In this document: positions 6,103 to 6,437 of the stretch, one piece after another
Numbering within the stretch: the first letter of the stretch is position 1
Layout: the number at the start of each line of letters is the position of its first letter
From: CAYSFE01 sp964430225
GTDB taxonomy: Bacteria; Patescibacteriota; Dojkabacteria; GCA-016699595; JBAXKR01
Assembly (NCBI GenBank): GCA_964430225.1
Contig: CAYSFE010000026.1
Coordinates: 1-6,437 of the forward strand
Length of the DNA: 6,437 nt
Reading direction: 5' to 3'
Made by a program: the position numbers and the translations under genes
The notes under the pieces: generated by a model
What the model was told of the DNA's origin: nothing
What the model saw: the letters and a program-made list of their open reading frames with translations, nothing else
Database searches by the model: none

Positions 6103-6437
6103 TTATTCTCTTAAAAGTGGCAATGTAGTACATCTAAATGAGCCTCCTAGGTTTATTGGTTCAGTATAATCAACTAATTCGACCTTTATACCAAAGATCT
6201 CTATTTCTTTAGCAATTCTAACATGTTGGATGGGTACCACGACTGTTTCAGGATCGATTACAAAGACATTAGTACCAAGCTTTTTTGTCTCATTATCATA
6301 GACTTCTATAATTTTATACTTTTTTCTTAGATAATCTAAATCTGTTCTACTGAATGCCGAGATATTTACTAAAGCAATTTGCTTAGGTAGTAATGTAAGT
6401 CTTGTATCTAAATGCATTACATTTTGTCCCAGTTCAA
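6103..6437 (-). CDS. Arginine deiminase/amidinotransferase-family enzyme, C-terminal part
   Basis: Partial gene: the frame stays open past the ATG at 6417 to the right edge (upstream residues ELGQNV), so that Met is internal and the true start is outside the window. About 111 C-terminal residues are present. The visible signatures belong to the guanidine-modifying (pentein-fold) superfamily. NVMHLDTRLTLL, at the right end, carries the catalytic His of the HLDT motif. LGTNVFVI...VVVP is a typical mid-domain strand. GGSFRCTTLPLLRE, at the C-terminus, carries the nucleophilic Cys (codon 6130-6132), as in the GGGPRCMxxPL end of arginine deiminases. Both catalytic residues in view are intact. Likely activity is hydrolysis of arginine or a related guanidine compound, or amidino transfer; the fragment does not separate arginine deiminase, DDAH and amidinotransferases, although the RC-T-x-PL-R ending favours deiminase. 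It probably forms an operon with the S66 peptidase 17 bases downstream. Confidence 0.85.
   Translation of the reverse strand, partial: ELGQNVMHLDTRLTLLPKQIALVNISAFSRTDLDYLRKKYKIIEVYDNETKKLGTNVFVIDPETVVVPIQHVRIAKEIEIFGIKVELVDYTEPINLGGSFRCTTLPLLRE

Noticed and set aside
6103..6417. Treating the deiminase-family gene as a complete 104-residue protein starting at 6417
   Set aside because: The frame is open to the window edge, and the residues before that Met continue the family pattern (GQNV then MHLDT), so the gene is truncated by the window, not a small protein.
1..6437. Alternative genetic code with TGA recoded, as in Gracilibacteria or mycoplasmas
   Set aside because: No TGA occurs inside the conserved frames; Trp is always TGG and the Gly-rich motifs read normally under the standard code.

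Overview
This is a 6.4-kb, strongly AT-rich and very compact bacterial chromosomal window. It holds nine protein-coding genes, two of them cut by the window edges, and no RNA genes, mobile elements, CRISPR arrays or gene-free stretches over 300 bases. Every gene ends in TAA except one TAG. No TGA is read through in any real frame and all tryptophans are TGG, so the ordinary bacterial code fits. Most starts lack a recognisable Shine-Dalgarno sequence and sit in an A/T-rich context. Low GC, tiny or overlapping intergenic gaps, weak ribosome-binding sites and poorly characterised families together suggest a small-genome lineage such as the Candidate Phyla Radiation/Patescibacteria. That placement is an inference, not shown by a marker gene.

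Layout. Bases 1-191 (+) encode the C-terminal end of an endonuclease/exonuclease/phosphatase-fold protein. Five bases later the convergent lexA gene ends (197-796, -). LexA is complete, with its self-cleavage site and Ser/Lys dyad. An 84-base divergent region (797-880) separates lexA from a rightward run of five genes. It contains plausible back-to-back sigma70-type promoters and a small inverted repeat that could be an operator.

The rightward run (881-5042) encodes: a GAF plus HATPase_c protein resembling a histidine kinase but with a degenerate H box; a DUF1801 protein; a BCP/PrxQ-type peroxiredoxin; a 117-residue all-helical protein of unknown function; and a 504-residue protein of unknown family with an HERQH (HExxH) putative zinc-protease motif. 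The first three overlap one another (14 and 20 bases) and are probably co-translated. The last two are 4 bases apart and look like a second pair.

The protease-like gene ends in an interlocked stop with a leftward pair: an S66 serine peptidase of the MccF/LD-carboxypeptidase family (5039-6085, -) and, upstream of it, the C-terminal end of an arginine deiminase/amidinotransferase-family enzyme (6103-6437, -) that runs off the window.

Together the window reads as stress and housekeeping functions (SOS repressor, sensor-like protein, peroxide removal) next to less-known genes. The items most worth following up are the HExxH protein with its small helical partner, the histidine-less kinase-like protein beside lexA, and the deiminase-S66 pair.
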